NCBI GenBank assembly: GCA_030613145.1
Contig: JAUWMM010000157.1
Location: forward strand, 1-5,580
DNA: 5,580 nt
Origin: Desulfobacterales bacterium
Lineage (GTDB): Bacteria; Desulfobacterota; Desulfobacteria; Desulfobacterales; C00003060
Direction of reading: 5' to 3'
Position numbers and translations under genes: made by a program. How positions within the stretch are numbered: the stretch's first letter is position 1; each line of letters opens with the position of its first letter. The notes under the pieces were generated by a model. That model did not search any database, had not been told where the DNA came from, and saw only the letters and a list, made by a program, of their open reading frames with translations. Shown here in pieces: positions 5,265 through 5,580 of the stretch.

Positions 5265-5296
5265 GATTATCAAAATTGATAGTTTCGCAAAAAGTC
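5253..5296. repeat. 44-bp near-perfect palindrome sharing an end with the MITE-like element
   Basis: The 21-base arms 5253-5273 and 5276-5296 are complementary at 18 positions around a 2-nt centre. The left arm contains the right terminal repeat of the preceding element, and the right arm is dispersed repeat copy 2. The layout suggests two head-to-head element ends, and the GTCATTCCCGC that follows at 5312 would be the start of a second, broken copy. Confidence 0.75.
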
Positions 5297-5390
5297 TGAT
5301 TCAGTCAATGTGTCATTCCCGCCTGCCAACGCCTAAGACAACATTCAGCTTATGCGCCTGCATTTCTGGCAATGGCGGGCAGGTCGACCG

Positions 5391-5442
5391 CAGGGAGAAA
5401 TCTTGTGTTTTCAGTAAGTTATATCGTAGAGATTTCTCCCTG
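5391..5442. repeat. Inverted repeat with perfect 13-bp arms (CAGGGAGAAATCT)
   Basis: CAGGGAGAAATCT (5391-5403) is exactly complementary to AGATTTCTCCCTG (5430-5442), with a 26-nt AT-rich spacer. From general knowledge this GGGAGAAATCT/AGATTTCTCCC motif recurs as an intergenic repeat in deltaproteobacterial genomes; copy number here cannot be judged. It abuts the next repeat without a gap. Confidence 0.75.
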
Positions 5443-5565
5443 GCCCCCTTCGGTCTGAGCTACATTCGGTCTGTCTTCGACCCTGCCTTCGCCATGAGCT
5501 CAGGCCGAATGTAGCTCAGCCCGAAGGGGGCTCATGTCGGACGAAGGCAGGGGCGCAGACAGACC
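5443..5565. repeat. Two interlocked long inverted repeats (A B A' B')
   Basis: Arm A (5443-5469, starting GCCCCCTTCGG) pairs with A' (5505-5531) at 26 of 27 positions. Arm B (5468-5499, starting GGTCTGTCTTCG) pairs with B' (5530-5565), with two mismatches and a 4-nt bulge in B'. B lies inside the loop of A:A', while B' lies outside it, so the two stems cannot both form as simple nested hairpins. A short TTCGGTCTG direct repeat also occurs (5449-5457 and 5465-5473). The block may continue past the window edge. Confidence 0.8.
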
Positions 5566-5580
5566 GGGGTTCTATATAGC

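Larger units (their letters stand above)
4963..5580. other. Gene-free mosaic of palindromic repeats upstream of ETF-QO
   Basis: This 618-bp stretch contains no frame with a plausible start, ribosome binding site and family resemblance. Nearly all of it falls into inverted or dispersed repeats, listed separately (4981-5002, 5019-5138, 5146-5264, 5253-5296, 5391-5442 and 5443-5565). It reads as an accumulation site for small non-coding repeat elements. The part between 5312 and 5390 begins with GTCATTCCCGC (5312-5322), which resembles the arm of the element at 5175 but has no clear partner, so it may be a degraded copy. Confidence 0.75.

Noticed and set aside
5248..5514. Plus-strand 88-codon frame in the repeat mosaic
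   Set aside because: Built almost wholly from inverted-repeat sequence, so the open frame is incidental.
5508..5570. tRNA-like words (GTAGCTCAG, GGTTC)
   Set aside because: No acceptor stem, anticodon arm or T-arm can be folded; the words belong to the interlocked inverted repeats.
4981..5580. CRISPR array
   Set aside because: Repeats are inverted, unequal in length and irregularly spaced, with no uniform spacers and no cas gene.

Overview
The window reads almost entirely on the minus strand and looks like a chromosomal piece of a Gram-negative bacterium, most likely a Desulfobacterota (deltaproteobacterial) anaerobe. That placement is inferred from three things: the pilMNOP order behind a small HTH gene, an ETF-quinone oxidoreductase with the bacterial cysteine-rich C-terminus, and intergenic DNA crowded with GTCATTCC-type and GGGAGAAATCT-type palindromic repeats. 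No marker gene fixes the taxon.

Region 1 (1-2758, minus strand, transcribed right to left) is a tight operon: a 65-residue Cro/CI-type HTH protein, then pilM, pilN, pilO and the start of pilP, which runs off the left edge. Spacings are 9 nt, a 4-nt ATGA overlap, 6 nt and 24 nt. PilM (cytoplasmic actin-like ring), PilN and PilO (inner-membrane coiled-coil/ferredoxin-like pair) and PilP (lipoprotein) form the type IV pilus alignment subcomplex that links the inner-membrane motor to the PilQ secretin. pilQ would be expected just beyond base 1.

Region 2 (2759-3285) is a 527-bp control region. It carries a textbook sigma-54 promoter (2829-2844) about 60 nt of leader ahead of the HTH gene. Further upstream is a sigma-70-type promoter (TTGACA, 18 nt, TATTAA) backed by four 10-bp-phased A/T tracts. 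Three dyads lie between the two promoters and could be enhancer sites or RNA hairpins. Two more short palindromes sit in the HTH leader, one overlapping its ribosome binding site. Dual-promoter control with feedback by the HTH protein is an inference.

Region 3 (3286-4962, minus) is a complete electron-transfer-flavoprotein:quinone oxidoreductase, which passes electrons from acyl-CoA dehydrogenases through ETF to the membrane quinone pool. It has no ETF subunit gene next to it in this window and no convincing promoter of its own.

Region 4 (4963-5580) has no credible gene. It is a mosaic of inverted repeats: a ~120-bp imperfect palindrome, a 119-bp MITE/REP-like element with 13-bp perfect ends, a 44-bp palindrome sharing one of those ends, a 13-bp-arm inverted repeat, and a pair of interlocked long inverted repeats (A B A' B' order). 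I found no wholly new protein system. The least ordinary features are the pilus control region and the interlocked repeats.
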